Shown piece by piece: positions 34,457 to 42,734 of a DNA stretch of 42,734 bases. The notes below the pieces were generated by a model. That model was not told where the DNA came from and ran no database searches. It saw only the letters and a program-made list of their open reading frames with translations. Source of the DNA: Pseudomonadota bacterium (lineage in GTDB: Bacteria > Pseudomonadota > Gammaproteobacteria > Burkholderiales > REEB80); assembly GCA_028873515.1 (NCBI GenBank), contig JAGWIG010000018.1, positions 1 through 42,734 of the forward strand. Direction: 5' to 3'. How positions within the stretch are numbered: the stretch's first letter is position 1; every line of letters begins with the position of its first letter. A program made the translations under genes and the position numbers.

Positions 34457-35491
34457 ATGGCTCTCTCTAAATCAAAACTTGTAATGATTTCCATTTTGAT
34501 ATTGTTCATTGCAGGTGGAACGGCCTACTGGTATTTCCGTTCGCGTGCTCCTGATAATGGGATCACTCTTTATGGCAATATCGATATCCGCCAGGTCCAG
34601 GCTGCATTTAATGACAATGGTCGCATTTTGGATCTTAGGGTAAAGGAAGGAGAGCCTGTAAAGAAAGGTCAGCTTTTGGCTGAACTGGATCCTGTGCGTT
34701 TTCAGGATGCGGTGATTAGGGATCGTGAGCAGGTGGCTGCACAAAGCCAGGTTTTGGCACGTTTGCTGGCGGGATCACGTCCAGAAGAAATTGCCGAAGC
34801 CCGAGCTGAGCTGGCTGCTGCTCAAGCTGCCTTGAGTAATGCAAAAGTGACGTGGAAACGCCAGCAGTATCTTGAAACCCGGCACTATGTTTCTAAGCAA
34901 AGCCTGGACAATGCGTCAGCTGTTCTTAAAACGGCCCTTGCCAATAGCGAGCGTGCACAGCAGTCGCTGAATCTTGCTATCAAGGGCTCTCGTAAGGAAG
35001 ATGTGTCTGCAGCAAGACATACTCTTGCCGCAAGCCAGGCTGTTTTATCCCTGGCAGAAAGAGAGCTTGTCGATACCAAGCTATATTCTCCAGAAAATGG
35101 AGTTGTGCAGGATAGAATTCTTGAGCCCGGAGATATGGCTAACCCTCAAATCCCTGTTTTCACTCTTGCTCTGGATAATCCCGTATGGGTTCGTGCATAT
35201 CTGCCGGAAAAATTATTGGGTCAGATTCAACCTGGAATGAAAGCATGGATCTTAAGTGATTCTTTCCCTGGCAAGCGTTTCCAGGGCTGGGTCGGGTTTA
35301 TATCTCCTGAAGCGGAGTTTACCCCAAAAACTGTTGAAACAACCGAGTTGCGGACCGAACTGGTCTATCGGGTACGGATCTATGCCTGTAATCCTGGATA
35401 CAACCTTCGGCTTGGAATGCCAGTGACGGTAAGCATTCCACCCCAAGATAAAGGTATACAGGGTTTGGGGATTCCCCACTGCGGGGGTTGA
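34457..35491 (+). CDS. HlyD-family periplasmic adaptor, YbhG-like
   Basis: The 344-residue adaptor has one N-terminal membrane anchor (about 6-26), a lipoyl half (GRILDLRVKEGEPVKKGQLL), a long coiled coil rich in Ala/Glu/Gln (about 85-195), the second lipoyl half (LYSPENGVVQDRILEPGDMA) and a beta-barrel region. It should bridge the inner-membrane ABC permeases and the TolC-like channel. It directly follows the tolC-like gene with no gap and is separated by three bases from the ATPase gene. Similar to YbhG of Escherichia coli. Confidence 0.92.
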   Translation: MALSKSKLVMISILILFIAGGTAYWYFRSRAPDNGITLYGNIDIRQVQAAFNDNGRILDLRVKEGEPVKKGQLLAELDPVRFQDAVIRDREQVAAQSQVLARLLAGSRPEEIAEARAELAAAQAALSNAKVTWKRQQYLETRHYVSKQSLDNASAVLKTALANSERAQQSLNLAIKGSRKEDVSAARHTLAASQAVLSLAERELVDTKLYSPENGVVQDRILEPGDMANPQIPVFTLALDNPVWVRAYLPEKLLGQIQPGMKAWILSDSFPGKRFQGWVGFISPEAEFTPKTVETTELRTELVYRVRIYACNPGYNLRLGMPVTVSIPPQDKGIQGLGIPHCGG

Positions 35492-35494
35492 GAT

Positions 35495-37225
35495 ATGGTC
35501 GGATCCCCACTGCAATTTCTCGATGTAGCCAAGAAATTCAAGCGTAGTAAAGGGGAGGTTCAGGCATTGCAGCGCTTGAGTTTTCATCTGGCTTATGGAC
35601 AGATTATTGGTCTTTTGGGACCAGATGGCGCCGGAAAAAGTACGCTCATGCGGATGGCAGCTGGTTTGCTGTTGCCAGATTCTGGCCAGGTTCTGGTCTT
35701 CGGTATCGATACCTTCAGCCCTGATAATCGAATCCAAAGCCAGATTGGTTTTATGCCTCAACGTTTTGGCCTTTATGAGGACCTGACAGTACAGGAAAAC
35801 CTTGATCTCTACTCAGATTTGCAAGGGCTGAACAAGGAAGAGAGTCAAAAACGTCAGCAGGAACTTCTTGCTCTTACCGCACTGGATCCTTTCAGCAAAC
35901 GTTATGCAAGAGCCCTGTCCGGCGGGATGAAACAGAAACTTGGCCTGGCATGTGCCTTGCTGCGTTCCCCGCGCCTTCTGCTCCTGGATGAACCAACTGT
36001 GGGAGTGGATCCCATTGCGCGTCGTGAACTCTGGGAAATTATTAAGGCTCTTAAAGAAGAGGGGACTACTATTCTCATCAGTACTGCTTATTTTGATGAG
36101 GTAGAGCGTTGTGATGAAGTCATTTTGCTTCATGAAGGGCAATTGCTTGGGCAGAAAACTCCTGGGGAATTTCTTTCCCCCCTGTCAAACCATACCTATC
36201 TTGTAAACCGGAAAGACAGCTCCAGACGTCAATTGCAGGAGGAATTACGATTTCGCCAAGGAGTGATCGATGCACGTATTTTCACTGAAGGAGTTCGAGT
36301 ATTGTGCATGGATTTGCAGATTCACCCTGCGAGTGGAGAAAACTGGGTACCTGTTCCCCCGACTTTTGAGGATGCTTTTGTGTCTCTTCTTGGTCAGAAA
36401 AATGTTCTGGCTGATAGCCCTGAACTGCCCACTCGTATTTTGCCCCGACATGAAATTAATCCTGAAGTTGTAATTGAAGTTAATGAACTTAAACATTTTT
36501 TTGGTACTTTCGAAGCGGTGAAAGGTGTTAGTTTCCAGGTCAGGAAGGGACAGATTTTTGGTCTTCTAGGGGCTAATGGTGCGGGTAAAACTACTACATT
36601 CCGTATGCTTTGTGGGCTTTTACCAGTTTCTGCGGGCATTTTGCGTGTGGCAGGGGTAGACATGCGCAGAGCCTCTACATCCGCAAGAGCGTTAATGGGT
36701 TATGTCTCACAAAAGTTTTCTCTTTATGGCAACCTGAGTTGCAATCAAAATTTGAGTTTTTTTTCTGCTGCTTATGGGTTAAAGGGTAAAGAACGACGTC
36801 AGCGAATTGATTGCGCTCTGCAAGAATTTCAATTAAGTGATTATCGAGACGTCAATACAGATGATCTTCCATTAGGGATAAAGCAGCGACTGGCTCTGGC
36901 CTGTGCATTGCTACACGACCCCTTAATCCTTTTTCTGGATGAGCCAACTTCCGGGGTCGATCCTCTTGCAAGGCGTGAATTCTGGCAGAGGGTCAATGGG
37001 TTGGCTGAAGGTGGTGTCACTATTCTCATTACTACCCATTTTATGGATGAAGCGGAATATTGTGACAATCTGGTGCTGATGTCCCGAGGAGAAGTGCTGG
37101 CACAGGGCAGCCCTGTTGAAATCCGCTCCAAAGCCAGGAACGACGTGTGTTCACAACCAAGCATGGAGGATGCATTCATATATCTTATCCAGGAACATGA
37201 GGCAGTGATACGGAGATTCTCATGA
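35495..37225 (+). CDS. Tandem ABC ATPase, YbhF-like
   Basis: The 576-residue protein contains two nucleotide-binding domains. The first (about 5-235) has GPDGAGKSTLMRM, LSGGMKQKLGLACALL and LLLLDEPTVGVDP. The second (about 325-560) has GANGAGKTTTFRML and LILFLDEPTSGVDP, but its signature reads LPLGIKQRLALACALL instead of LSGG. Fused ATPases of this type power heteromeric ABC-2 exporters such as YbhFSR. Asymmetric signatures mean that one of the two ATP sites may be weak. Its stop overlaps the next gene by four bases (ATGA). Confidence 0.92.
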   Translation: MVGSPLQFLDVAKKFKRSKGEVQALQRLSFHLAYGQIIGLLGPDGAGKSTLMRMAAGLLLPDSGQVLVFGIDTFSPDNRIQSQIGFMPQRFGLYEDLTVQENLDLYSDLQGLNKEESQKRQQELLALTALDPFSKRYARALSGGMKQKLGLACALLRSPRLLLLDEPTVGVDPIARRELWEIIKALKEEGTTILISTAYFDEVERCDEVILLHEGQLLGQKTPGEFLSPLSNHTYLVNRKDSSRRQLQEELRFRQGVIDARIFTEGVRVLCMDLQIHPASGENWVPVPPTFEDAFVSLLGQKNVLADSPELPTRILPRHEINPEVVIEVNELKHFFGTFEAVKGVSFQVRKGQIFGLLGANGAGKTTTFRMLCGLLPVSAGILRVAGVDMRRASTSARALMGYVSQKFSLYGNLSCNQNLSFFSAAYGLKGKERRQRIDCALQEFQLSDYRDVNTDDLPLGIKQRLALACALLHDPLILFLDEPTSGVDPLARREFWQRVNGLAEGGVTILITTHFMDEAEYCDNLVLMSRGEVLAQGSPVEIRSKARNDVCSQPSMEDAFIYLIQEHEAVIRRFS

Positions 37226-38337
37226 ACTCTCAGCGGTTGCGTGGCTTGATCCGTAAGGAATTTTTACAGATCCTGCGTGATCCTTCGGCCATTGCTATTG
37301 CCTTTGTTATGCCAGTATTCCTGCTTCTGCTTTTTGGATATGGAGTTTCTCTGGATTCCAAACATGTAAATATTGCTGTGGTGGTGGATCATCCTACTCC
37401 TGAAACCAGTTCTTTCCTGGGCAGCCTGCAGCAATCACCTTATTTTAATCCTATCCAGTATCCAAGTATTCGAATAGCCCGTCAGGCAGTCATGAGCCAC
37501 CATGTTGATGGAATCATTTGGCTGCGTTCTGATTTCAGTCGTAATCTGCTGCAGAAAAAACTGGCACCTGTTGGACTTATTGTCAATGGAGTGGATGCAA
37601 ATAATGCGCGCATTCTGGAAGGTTATATACAGGGTGTTTGGCAGAACTGGATGAACCAGCGCGCTCTTGATAGTAAATCTCCACTTCTTGCGCCATTGCA
37701 GGGCCAAATTCGTATTTGGTTTAATCCCGCGCTCCGCAGCCAAGATTACCTTGTTCCAGGTCTTATTGCAATTATCATGACCCTTATCGGGGCTTTGCTT
37801 ACTGCATTGGTTGTCGCGAGGGAGTGGGAGCGGGGAACCATGGAGGCGCTTATGGCAAGCCCTGTTACCATGGGTGAAATTCTGGTTGGCAAGCTTGTTC
37901 CTTATTTTATTATGGGCATGGGAGGCATGCTGCTTTCCGTTGCCATGGCTTTGTTTCTCTTCAAGGTGCCATTGGTTGGTAGTTTCTGGGTTTTACTGCT
38001 TTTTTCCACTCTTTTTCTGTTAGCTGCCCTTGGTATGGGTCTGCTTATTTCCAGCGTGGCGCGAAACCAGTTTGTAGCCGGTCAGATTGCCATTATTGTT
38101 ACATTTCTGCCAGCTTTTATACTTTCAGGTTTTATATTTGACATCCGTTCCACTCCTTTGCCTATTCAGGTGATTACCCATCTTTTTGCTGCGCGTTATT
38201 TTGTGGCCTCCCTTCAAACTCTTTTTCTTGCAGGTGACATCTGGCCCATTCTTTTGTGGAATGGACTTGCCCTGATTATTATGGCCTTGTTTTTTCTGGG
38301 GGTTACATGGCGCCGTTCACACAAAAGACTGGATTGA
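37222..38337 (+). CDS. ABC-2 type permease, YbhS-like
   Basis: The 371-residue permease starts with an amphipathic segment (RGLIRKEFLQILRDPSAIAI), one membrane helix, and a large periplasmic domain (about 50-170). Five more helices follow, with the ABC-2 signature VAREWERGTMEALMASPVTM and GLLISSVARNQFVAGQIAII. It pairs with the following permease to form the membrane channel. It overlaps both neighbours, so synthesis is coupled. Confidence 0.92.
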   Translation: MNSQRLRGLIRKEFLQILRDPSAIAIAFVMPVFLLLLFGYGVSLDSKHVNIAVVVDHPTPETSSFLGSLQQSPYFNPIQYPSIRIARQAVMSHHVDGIIWLRSDFSRNLLQKKLAPVGLIVNGVDANNARILEGYIQGVWQNWMNQRALDSKSPLLAPLQGQIRIWFNPALRSQDYLVPGLIAIIMTLIGALLTALVVAREWERGTMEALMASPVTMGEILVGKLVPYFIMGMGGMLLSVAMALFLFKVPLVGSFWVLLLFSTLFLLAALGMGLLISSVARNQFVAGQIAIIVTFLPAFILSGFIFDIRSTPLPIQVITHLFAARYFVASLQTLFLAGDIWPILLWNGLALIIMALFFLGVTWRRSHKRLD

Positions 38338-39443
38338 TGCTGACACGCATCTGGGCATTGGTGATTAAGGAATTTCTGGCTTTACTACAAGATAAGAAAA
38401 GCCGTTTTGTGCTGATTGTTCCTCCTCTTATTCAGCTCATTGTTTTTGGTTATGCGGCGACCTTTGACCTCAATCATATTCCCTATGCCATTTACAATGA
38501 GGATTCTGGATTTGCTTCACGGGAATTACTCGGACATTTTCAGGGTTCGCCTGACTTCCAGCAAGTCGCTGTTATCGAGAAAGAAGGGCAAATCGCGCCT
38601 CTTGTCAATGATCAAAAAGCCTTGCTTGTCCTTCATATTGGACCTCGTTTTACCAGCGATCTACTCCTACACCATCCGTCACCAGTACAGGTGATTATTG
38701 ATGGGCGAAATTCTAATACAGCCAATCTGGCCCTAAATGATGTCAACAGTATTTTTCTTTCCTTCGATACGAATTGGGCTGCAGACCATAACTGGGGAGG
38801 TTTCCCTGTACAACTCGCAATTACCAGTTGGTTCAACCCTAATCTTTTATCACGCTGGTTCATTGTTCCCGGTATTATTGCCCTTCTAACCTTGGTGATT
38901 ACCTTGCTTGTGACAGGACTTTCAGTAGCACGGGAGCGGGAGCAGGGTACTTTTGATCAGCTTCTCGTAACCCCTATGACCCCTGCAGAGATACTAATCG
39001 GAAAGGCAATACCAGGGCTGGTTATTGGATTTTTGGAAGGTGGTTTTATTGCTTTGGTAGCAGTGCTGTGGTTTCATGTACCATTTATGGGTAGCCTTTC
39101 TGCACTGATTTTGGGATTGTTTCTATTTCTTCTGGCTGCCATTGGAGTAGGACTTATGATTTCTTCATTGGCACTTACTCAGCAACAGGGACTGCTCGGG
39201 GTGTTCCTGTTTCTGGTCCCGGCTATTATCCTGTCTGGATTTGCAACACCGATCGCCAACATGCCAGAACTGGTTCAGGATCTAACCTACGCCAATCCTA
39301 TGCGCTATTTTTTAATCATCGTGCGAGGCGTGTTTCTGGAGGGTGACGGCGTGAGCCTGCTTTGGCCTCAATACTGGCCATTGATCCTGATTGCGTTAGT
39401 ATCCATGATTAGTGCTTCCTGGTTGTTTCGTTACCGGATATAA
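38337..39443 (+). CDS. ABC-2 type permease, YbhR-like
   Basis: A 368-residue permease homologous to the previous one: MLTRIWALVIKEFLALLQDK, a periplasmic domain, and VAREREQGTFDQLLVTPMTP followed by GLMISSLALTQQQGLLGVFL. The start at 38337 overlaps the preceding stop by one base (TGATG); in-frame ATG codons at 38256 and 38307 lie inside the upstream gene and are less likely. It is the last gene of the five-gene efflux operon. The substrate (drug, cation or other) cannot be read from the sequence. Confidence 0.92.
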   Translation: MLTRIWALVIKEFLALLQDKKSRFVLIVPPLIQLIVFGYAATFDLNHIPYAIYNEDSGFASRELLGHFQGSPDFQQVAVIEKEGQIAPLVNDQKALLVLHIGPRFTSDLLLHHPSPVQVIIDGRNSNTANLALNDVNSIFLSFDTNWAADHNWGGFPVQLAITSWFNPNLLSRWFIVPGIIALLTLVITLLVTGLSVAREREQGTFDQLLVTPMTPAEILIGKAIPGLVIGFLEGGFIALVAVLWFHVPFMGSLSALILGLFLFLLAAIGVGLMISSLALTQQQGLLGVFLFLVPAIILSGFATPIANMPELVQDLTYANPMRYFLIIVRGVFLEGDGVSLLWPQYWPLILIALVSMISASWLFRYRI

Positions 39444-39567
39444 ACATCGTACTCAAGGGGATATGCCAAGATATTCTTTTTTAGTTTTCTGTATTCAAAC
39501 ACGAAGTTCAACGAAATTAATTGGTAAGGACTAGGTGAGTTTTTCCTTGCCCAGCCTTATGTAGCTA

Positions 39568-39927
39568 TCAATACCTGGTTTTTTTGCCTCCGTATTCAAC
39601 GATAAATAGAAGTCCCCCAGCAATGGCAAGGTTCTTCATAAAATTGATAAGCTGCATCTGATTGGAAAAATCATGATGGAAAATAAGAGCGGCTATTACT
39701 GAAAAACCAGCAAGTAAAAAAGCAGCAATGCGCTCATGGTAGCCAAGGAGTAATGCAAGACCTCCTCCAATTTCAGTCAGTATGACAAAAGGAAGCAGAA
39801 ATCCGGGTACACCCATATGTAACATGTAGGTTTGGGTTGTAATATAGCCTGTGATTTTGAAAATACCTGAAATGATAAAAAGCTGAGATACAAGAATTCT
39901 CGATAGTGCAATGTTGATTTTGCCCAT
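39568..39927 (-). CDS. DoxX-family membrane protein
   Basis: The 119-residue product has four hydrophobic segments and the DoxX pattern: a start with ISRxLVSQLFIISGIFKITG character, then FVILTEIGGGLALLLGYHER and FHHDFSNQMQLINFMKNLAI. DoxX proteins are small inner-membrane proteins linked to quinone or thiol redox and oxidative stress. It starts 19 bases downstream of the pirin gene stop, so the two are co-transcribed. The length is normal for this subfamily. Confidence 0.88.
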   Translation of the reverse strand: MGKINIALSRILVSQLFIISGIFKITGYITTQTYMLHMGVPGFLLPFVILTEIGGGLALLLGYHERIAAFLLAGFSVIAALIFHHDFSNQMQLINFMKNLAIAGGLLFIVEYGGKKTRY

Positions 39928-39946
39928 TAATTTTCGCCTTTTTTAG

Positions 39947-40837
39947 CTAACTTTTTGGTTTGTTTGTAAAATTTCCAGATTTAAAGTCTTCCATAGCTTG
40001 AAAAATTTCCTGTTGTGTATTCATGACAAACGGTCCATATTGGACAATTGGTTCATTTAGGGGGCTTCCGGCAATCAGTAATACACGGGAATTTTGACTC
40101 GCTTCAATTACTATTTCTGCATCGGATTGCGGGGTATTCCAAATCACCATTTGGTCCGATAAAATCCTGCGCTTGTCACTCCCGGCCAAGATCTCTCCTT
40201 GATAGACAAACGAAAATGCATTGTAGCCGCCCGGTATGGAATGACTGAATATGGATTCCGTGGGTAGATGAAGATCCAGAATCTGAGGGTGGGTAACTTC
40301 TCTTTGAACTGCTCCTTTTTTATCCAGGATACTGCCAGCTATAATTCGAATTATTATGCCACTTTCCAGTGAAAATTCTGGTAATTGATTAGACTGGATA
40401 TCCTTGTACCAAGGTTCGCACAATTTATCTTTGGAAGGGAGGTTGATCCATAGTTGAAAACCCTGCATTAATCCTTTCTGCTGTTCTGGCATTTCAGAAT
40501 GGATTATCCCTCGTCCTGCAACCATCCATTGAACACCGCCATTTTCGATCAATCCTTCATGACCCGCATTGTCACGATGTCTCATACGCCCTTCTATCAT
40601 GTAGGTCATGGTCTCAAATCCACGATGAGGGTGGTCAGGAAATCCACCAATCCAGTTAGCTGGATTATTACTTCGAAAAACATCTAGCATAAGAAATGGA
40701 TCCAGTCTTTTTTGAAGCGAGTGAGTCAATACGCGGGTTAATTTGACTCCAGCCCCATCGCTGGTTTGCTTTCCCATAACAATGCTCTCAACCATACGTA
40801 AGGAATCTGCTGTTTGCGTTGCTTGAGTTGTGTCCAT
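39947..40837 (-). CDS. Pirin-family protein
   Basis: The 296-residue bicupin has the pirin metal site in the N-terminal half (FPDHPHRGFETMTYMIEGRM, then HRDNAGHEGLIENGGVQWM and GRGIIHSEMPEQ) and a C-terminal cupin with LAGSDKRRILSDQMVIWNTP. Some bacterial pirins act as quercetinases or redox-responsive regulators. The start at 40837 (MDTTQATQTADSLRM) is chosen over upstream in-frame ATG codons, up to 40993, whose translation lacks pirin character. It is divergent from a ruined lysR gene and upstream of doxX. Confidence 0.9.
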   Translation of the reverse strand: MDTTQATQTADSLRMVESIVMGKQTSDGAGVKLTRVLTHSLQKRLDPFLMLDVFRSNNPANWIGGFPDHPHRGFETMTYMIEGRMRHRDNAGHEGLIENGGVQWMVAGRGIIHSEMPEQQKGLMQGFQLWINLPSKDKLCEPWYKDIQSNQLPEFSLESGIIIRIIAGSILDKKGAVQREVTHPQILDLHLPTESIFSHSIPGGYNAFSFVYQGEILAGSDKRRILSDQMVIWNTPQSDAEIVIEASQNSRVLLIAGSPLNEPIVQYGPFVMNTQQEIFQAMEDFKSGNFTNKPKS

Positions 40838-40949
40838 AATCGGATTAACCGTGTTGTTTATATTAATGGGTAAAATCAGGTTAAATCTATTAGGTTTTAT
40901 AGTTGAAATAAAGTCAAGAAAATGGTTAGTAAGTTCCATGAATGGAACA

Positions 40950-41547
40950 ATGTTTGATTTAAATGCAAATGATTTGCTTCTATTTGTAGCCATTGTTGAA
41001 ACTGGCTCATTAAGTGGCGTATCTATCCGTTTTAATATTCCTAAAGCGATGGTTTCTAGACGTTTATCATTGCTTGAATCCTAGCTAGATCAAAAACTTA
41101 TGTTCAGAACATTGTTGTATGCAAGTCCAGTTTATCTGGCTGGCTGCATATCGATGTCTTCCCCTGAAGAATTGAAACAGCATCATGCAATTAGATTTCT
41201 ATCGGGCCATGGGTATCCGGCATCATGAATATTGAAAAAAAAGTCACGAAATCCGGGTGTGAATTCCAGCAGGAAGTATTACCCCTAATTTTCCAGGCTT
41301 GATTTTAAGACTTGTCATGAATGGGATCGGTATTGGAGCATTGCCAGGCGCGTTTGTAACACAAGCAGTTGGGCAGGGCAGGGATGTCAGGATTTTACCT
41401 GAATGGTGCCTGCCTGAGCTATCTGTCTGGTTCCTGATGTCTACTCGACGCCATCTTCCAGCCAAAACCCGATCTTTTATTGATCATGTTATTGAATTTT
41501 GGCCATTTAATCTTATTCAGATAGTTTTTGATTTGAATGGCTATTGA
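40950..41547 (+). pseudogene. Decayed LysR-family regulator gene
   Basis: The start is a LysR helix-turn-helix: FDLNANDLLLFVAIVETGSL and IPKAMVSRRLSLLES. Then CAG has probably become TAG (41082-41084), and the same frame continues LDQKLMFRT before jumping to LLYASPVYLAGCISMSSPEE, which belongs about a hundred residues later in LysR. This implies an internal deletion. A stop and frameshift follow, and the C-terminal end then appears in another frame (NGIGIGALPGAFVTQAVGQG to HLPAKTRSFIDHVIEFW). The gene is divergent from pirin and near wrbA, the usual place for their regulator. It cannot give a working protein. Confidence 0.9.
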
Positions 41548-41724
41548 TTTTAATCAAATTCTGGTGTCTTGAACAGATTTCAGCCACTTGAGGAGACTCA
41601 GGAATGCTCATACTATACATTACCAGGATAGGCAGTAATTATTTAACATGCCGGTGCTGACTTAAATACATATCCGTGTTGAACGGAGATTTATTATAAG
41701 GTAGAACCTAATAAGGCCTAACAT

Positions 41725-41759
41725 GCGCAACTGGATATTTTGAATATTTCCAGTTGCGC
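41725..41759. terminator. Long hairpin downstream of wrbA
   Basis: A perfect 11-bp stem, GCGCAACTGGA/TCCAGTTGCGC (41725-41735 with 41749-41759), has a further short inner pairing. It starts 25 bases past the wrbA stop on the minus strand, where a terminator is expected. No T-run follows on that strand, so it may work as a transcript-end stabiliser instead of a true terminator. Confidence 0.5.
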
Positions 41760-41783
41760 CTTTACCATGAAATCTTTTTCAAT

Positions 41784-42398
41784 TCAGGCATTACGACCTT
41801 TTTGCAAGAGGTTTGATAGCTCTGCAACATATCTTCCCTGAAAGCGTGCTATTTCAAGTTCGTTCTGACTTGGCATTCTGCTGCCATCTCCTTTTGTGAG
41901 AGTAGATGCTCCATAAGGTGATCCACCGGAAATCTCGTCCATATTAGTGAGAGCCTGGCATGAATACGGTACTCCTGTGATGATCATCCCATGATGCAGC
42001 AAAGTAGAATGAAATGAAGTTATGGTTGTTTCCTGGCCGCCATGCTGGGTGCCACTGGAAGTAAATACACTCGCAATTTTTCCTATAAGTGCTCCCTTAG
42101 CCCATAATTGACCAGTCTGATCCAGAAAGATTCGCATTTGACCAGCCATATTGCCAAAACGTGTTGGGACTCCAAAAATGATTGCATCATAGTTGGCCAA
42201 TTCATTTGGAGAGGCAACAGGTGCGCTTTGGTCAAGTTTGACTCCTGCAGATTTAGCCTTATCTTCTGGTATTGTTTCTGGAACCCTTTTTAGTACTACC
42301 TCAACGTTTGGAACTGAACGCGCACCTTCTGCTACCGACTGTGCCATGATTTCCACGTGCCCATACATTGAATAATATAAAACAAGAAGTTTTGACAT
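41784..42398 (-). CDS. wrbA: NAD(P)H:quinone oxidoreductase WrbA
   Basis: WrbA is a tetrameric flavodoxin-like enzyme that reduces quinones by two electrons, avoiding radicals. The 204-residue product has the FMN-binding start [20 protein letters not shown], the conserved [20 protein letters not shown] and the family loop [20 protein letters not shown], and ends with [17 protein letters not shown] lies seven bases before the ATG. It is near pirin and doxX, a set often found under one LysR regulator. Here that regulator is broken. Confidence 0.95.
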   Translation of the reverse strand: MSKLLVLYYSMYGHVEIMAQSVAEGARSVPNVEVVLKRVPETIPEDKAKSAGVKLDQSAPVASPNELANYDAIIFGVPTRFGNMAGQMRIFLDQTGQLWAKGALIGKIASVFTSSGTQHGGQETTITSFHSTLLHHGMIITGVPYSCQALTNMDEISGGSPYGASTLTKGDGSRMPSQNELEIARFQGRYVAELSNLLQKGRNA

Positions 42399-42585
42399 AT
42401 ATCCTCCAAGATTAATATTGATAGATGCATTTCATACGGTTATCAGATATGGCTGTATTACTCTTTCTAGAAAACCGGGCCATGCTTACTGGTAAGTATT
42501 TTATGTTACTCCAAATGAATCAGGATAGGGCTGAGATGAAAATTAAACCAGGTGATATATGCAATAGGAATTTAGGATGATTGGT

Positions 42586-42612
42586 AAAAAAACGGCGCGG
42601 GTGAGGCGCCGT
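42586..42612 (-). terminator. Rho-independent terminator of the outer-membrane protein gene
   Basis: ACGGCGC/GCGCCGT (42592-42598 with 42606-42612) forms a 7-bp GC-rich stem with a 7-base loop. It is followed on the minus strand by seven T's. It begins about 40 bases after the stop codon of the gene at the right edge. Confidence 0.92.
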
Positions 42613-42652
42613 ATCGGGAGTAGATATCTGGTTAGTTTTTTGTGTTGGGGGA

Positions 42653-42734
42653 TTAGAAGCCGTATTGGATGCCGAGGCTATAGAGGTTGGCTTTAAGGTG
42701 GTTGCCTACTTTCTGGAAGCGTTCAGCCTCGAGT
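42653..42734 (-). CDS. C-terminus of an outer-membrane beta-barrel protein (cut by window edge)
   Basis: The last 26 codons read LEAERFQKVGNHLKANLYSL then GIQYGF and a stop. A final amphipathic strand ending in Phe is the signal recognised by the BAM assembly machinery, so this is the end of an outer-membrane beta-barrel, perhaps a porin or OmpA-type small barrel. The rest lies outside the window to the right, so the family cannot be fixed. A strong terminator follows (42586-42612). Confidence 0.8.
   Translation of the reverse strand, partial: LEAERFQKVGNHLKANLYSLGIQYGF

Overview
The window looks like a piece of chromosome from a Gram-negative proteobacterium, beta or gamma; I cannot name the genus. 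The evidence is minCDE in the order C-D-E, OmpR/EnvZ, XerD, the MsrPQ system, outer-membrane beta-barrel and TolC-type proteins, and lipoproteins with lipoboxes. Host DNA is AT-rich, while the insertion sequences are clearly richer in GC. An Asr-like lysine-rich periplasmic protein and several envelope-repair genes suggest, by inference only, an acid or envelope-stressing habitat.

Layout. 1-125: start of an IS3-family orfA cut by the window edge. 758-4850 (minus): a sigma-54 activator of VpsR type and a TPR/O-GlcNAc-transferase-like protein with a methyltransferase-like tail. 5061-10543: msrP-msrQ-lipoprotein, a ModA-like molybdate-binding protein, an Asr-like repeat protein and a MOT1-type molybdate transporter, which together form a loose molybdenum/methionine-repair neighbourhood. 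10597-13792: CbpA-type DnaJ protein, small unknown genes, a decayed tnpB and a His-rich secreted protein. 14175-15370: an intact IS3-family (IS407-like) element with a 4-bp target duplication. 15386-18687: an unknown lipoprotein and minCDE, preceded by an unknown gene overlapping minC. 19047-23679: an envelope-stress-like block (Spy/CpxP-like protein, OmpR, EnvZ, then a DedA-PAP2-LssY fusion). 23932-24438: a second tnpB remnant with an end hairpin. 24489-29018: rnhB, a SprT-like protease, xerD, an EAL/HDOD protein and a PAP2 protein. 30177-32466: an Atm1-type ABC exporter and an unknown gene. 33038-39443: a five-gene efflux operon (TolC-like, HlyD-like, tandem ABC ATPase, two ABC-2 permeases; YbhGFSR type). 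39568-42398: doxX, pirin, a wrecked lysR, and wrbA. 42653-42734: the C-terminus of an outer-membrane beta-barrel protein.

How the genes fit together. The recurring theme is envelope and redox maintenance. MsrPQ repairs oxidised periplasmic methionines and needs a molybdenum cofactor, and two molybdate-uptake-type proteins lie nearby. The Spy-like protein and OmpR/EnvZ probably sense or answer envelope stress. DedA and PAP2 proteins handle lipid carriers. Pirin, DoxX and WrbA form a quinone/oxidative-stress set whose LysR regulator has decayed. I found no CRISPR array, rRNA, tRNA or prophage, and no clearly new multi-gene system. The best leads are the gene coupled to minC, the TPR-glycosyltransferase-methyltransferase fusion, the altered PAP2 active sites and the His-rich secreted protein.
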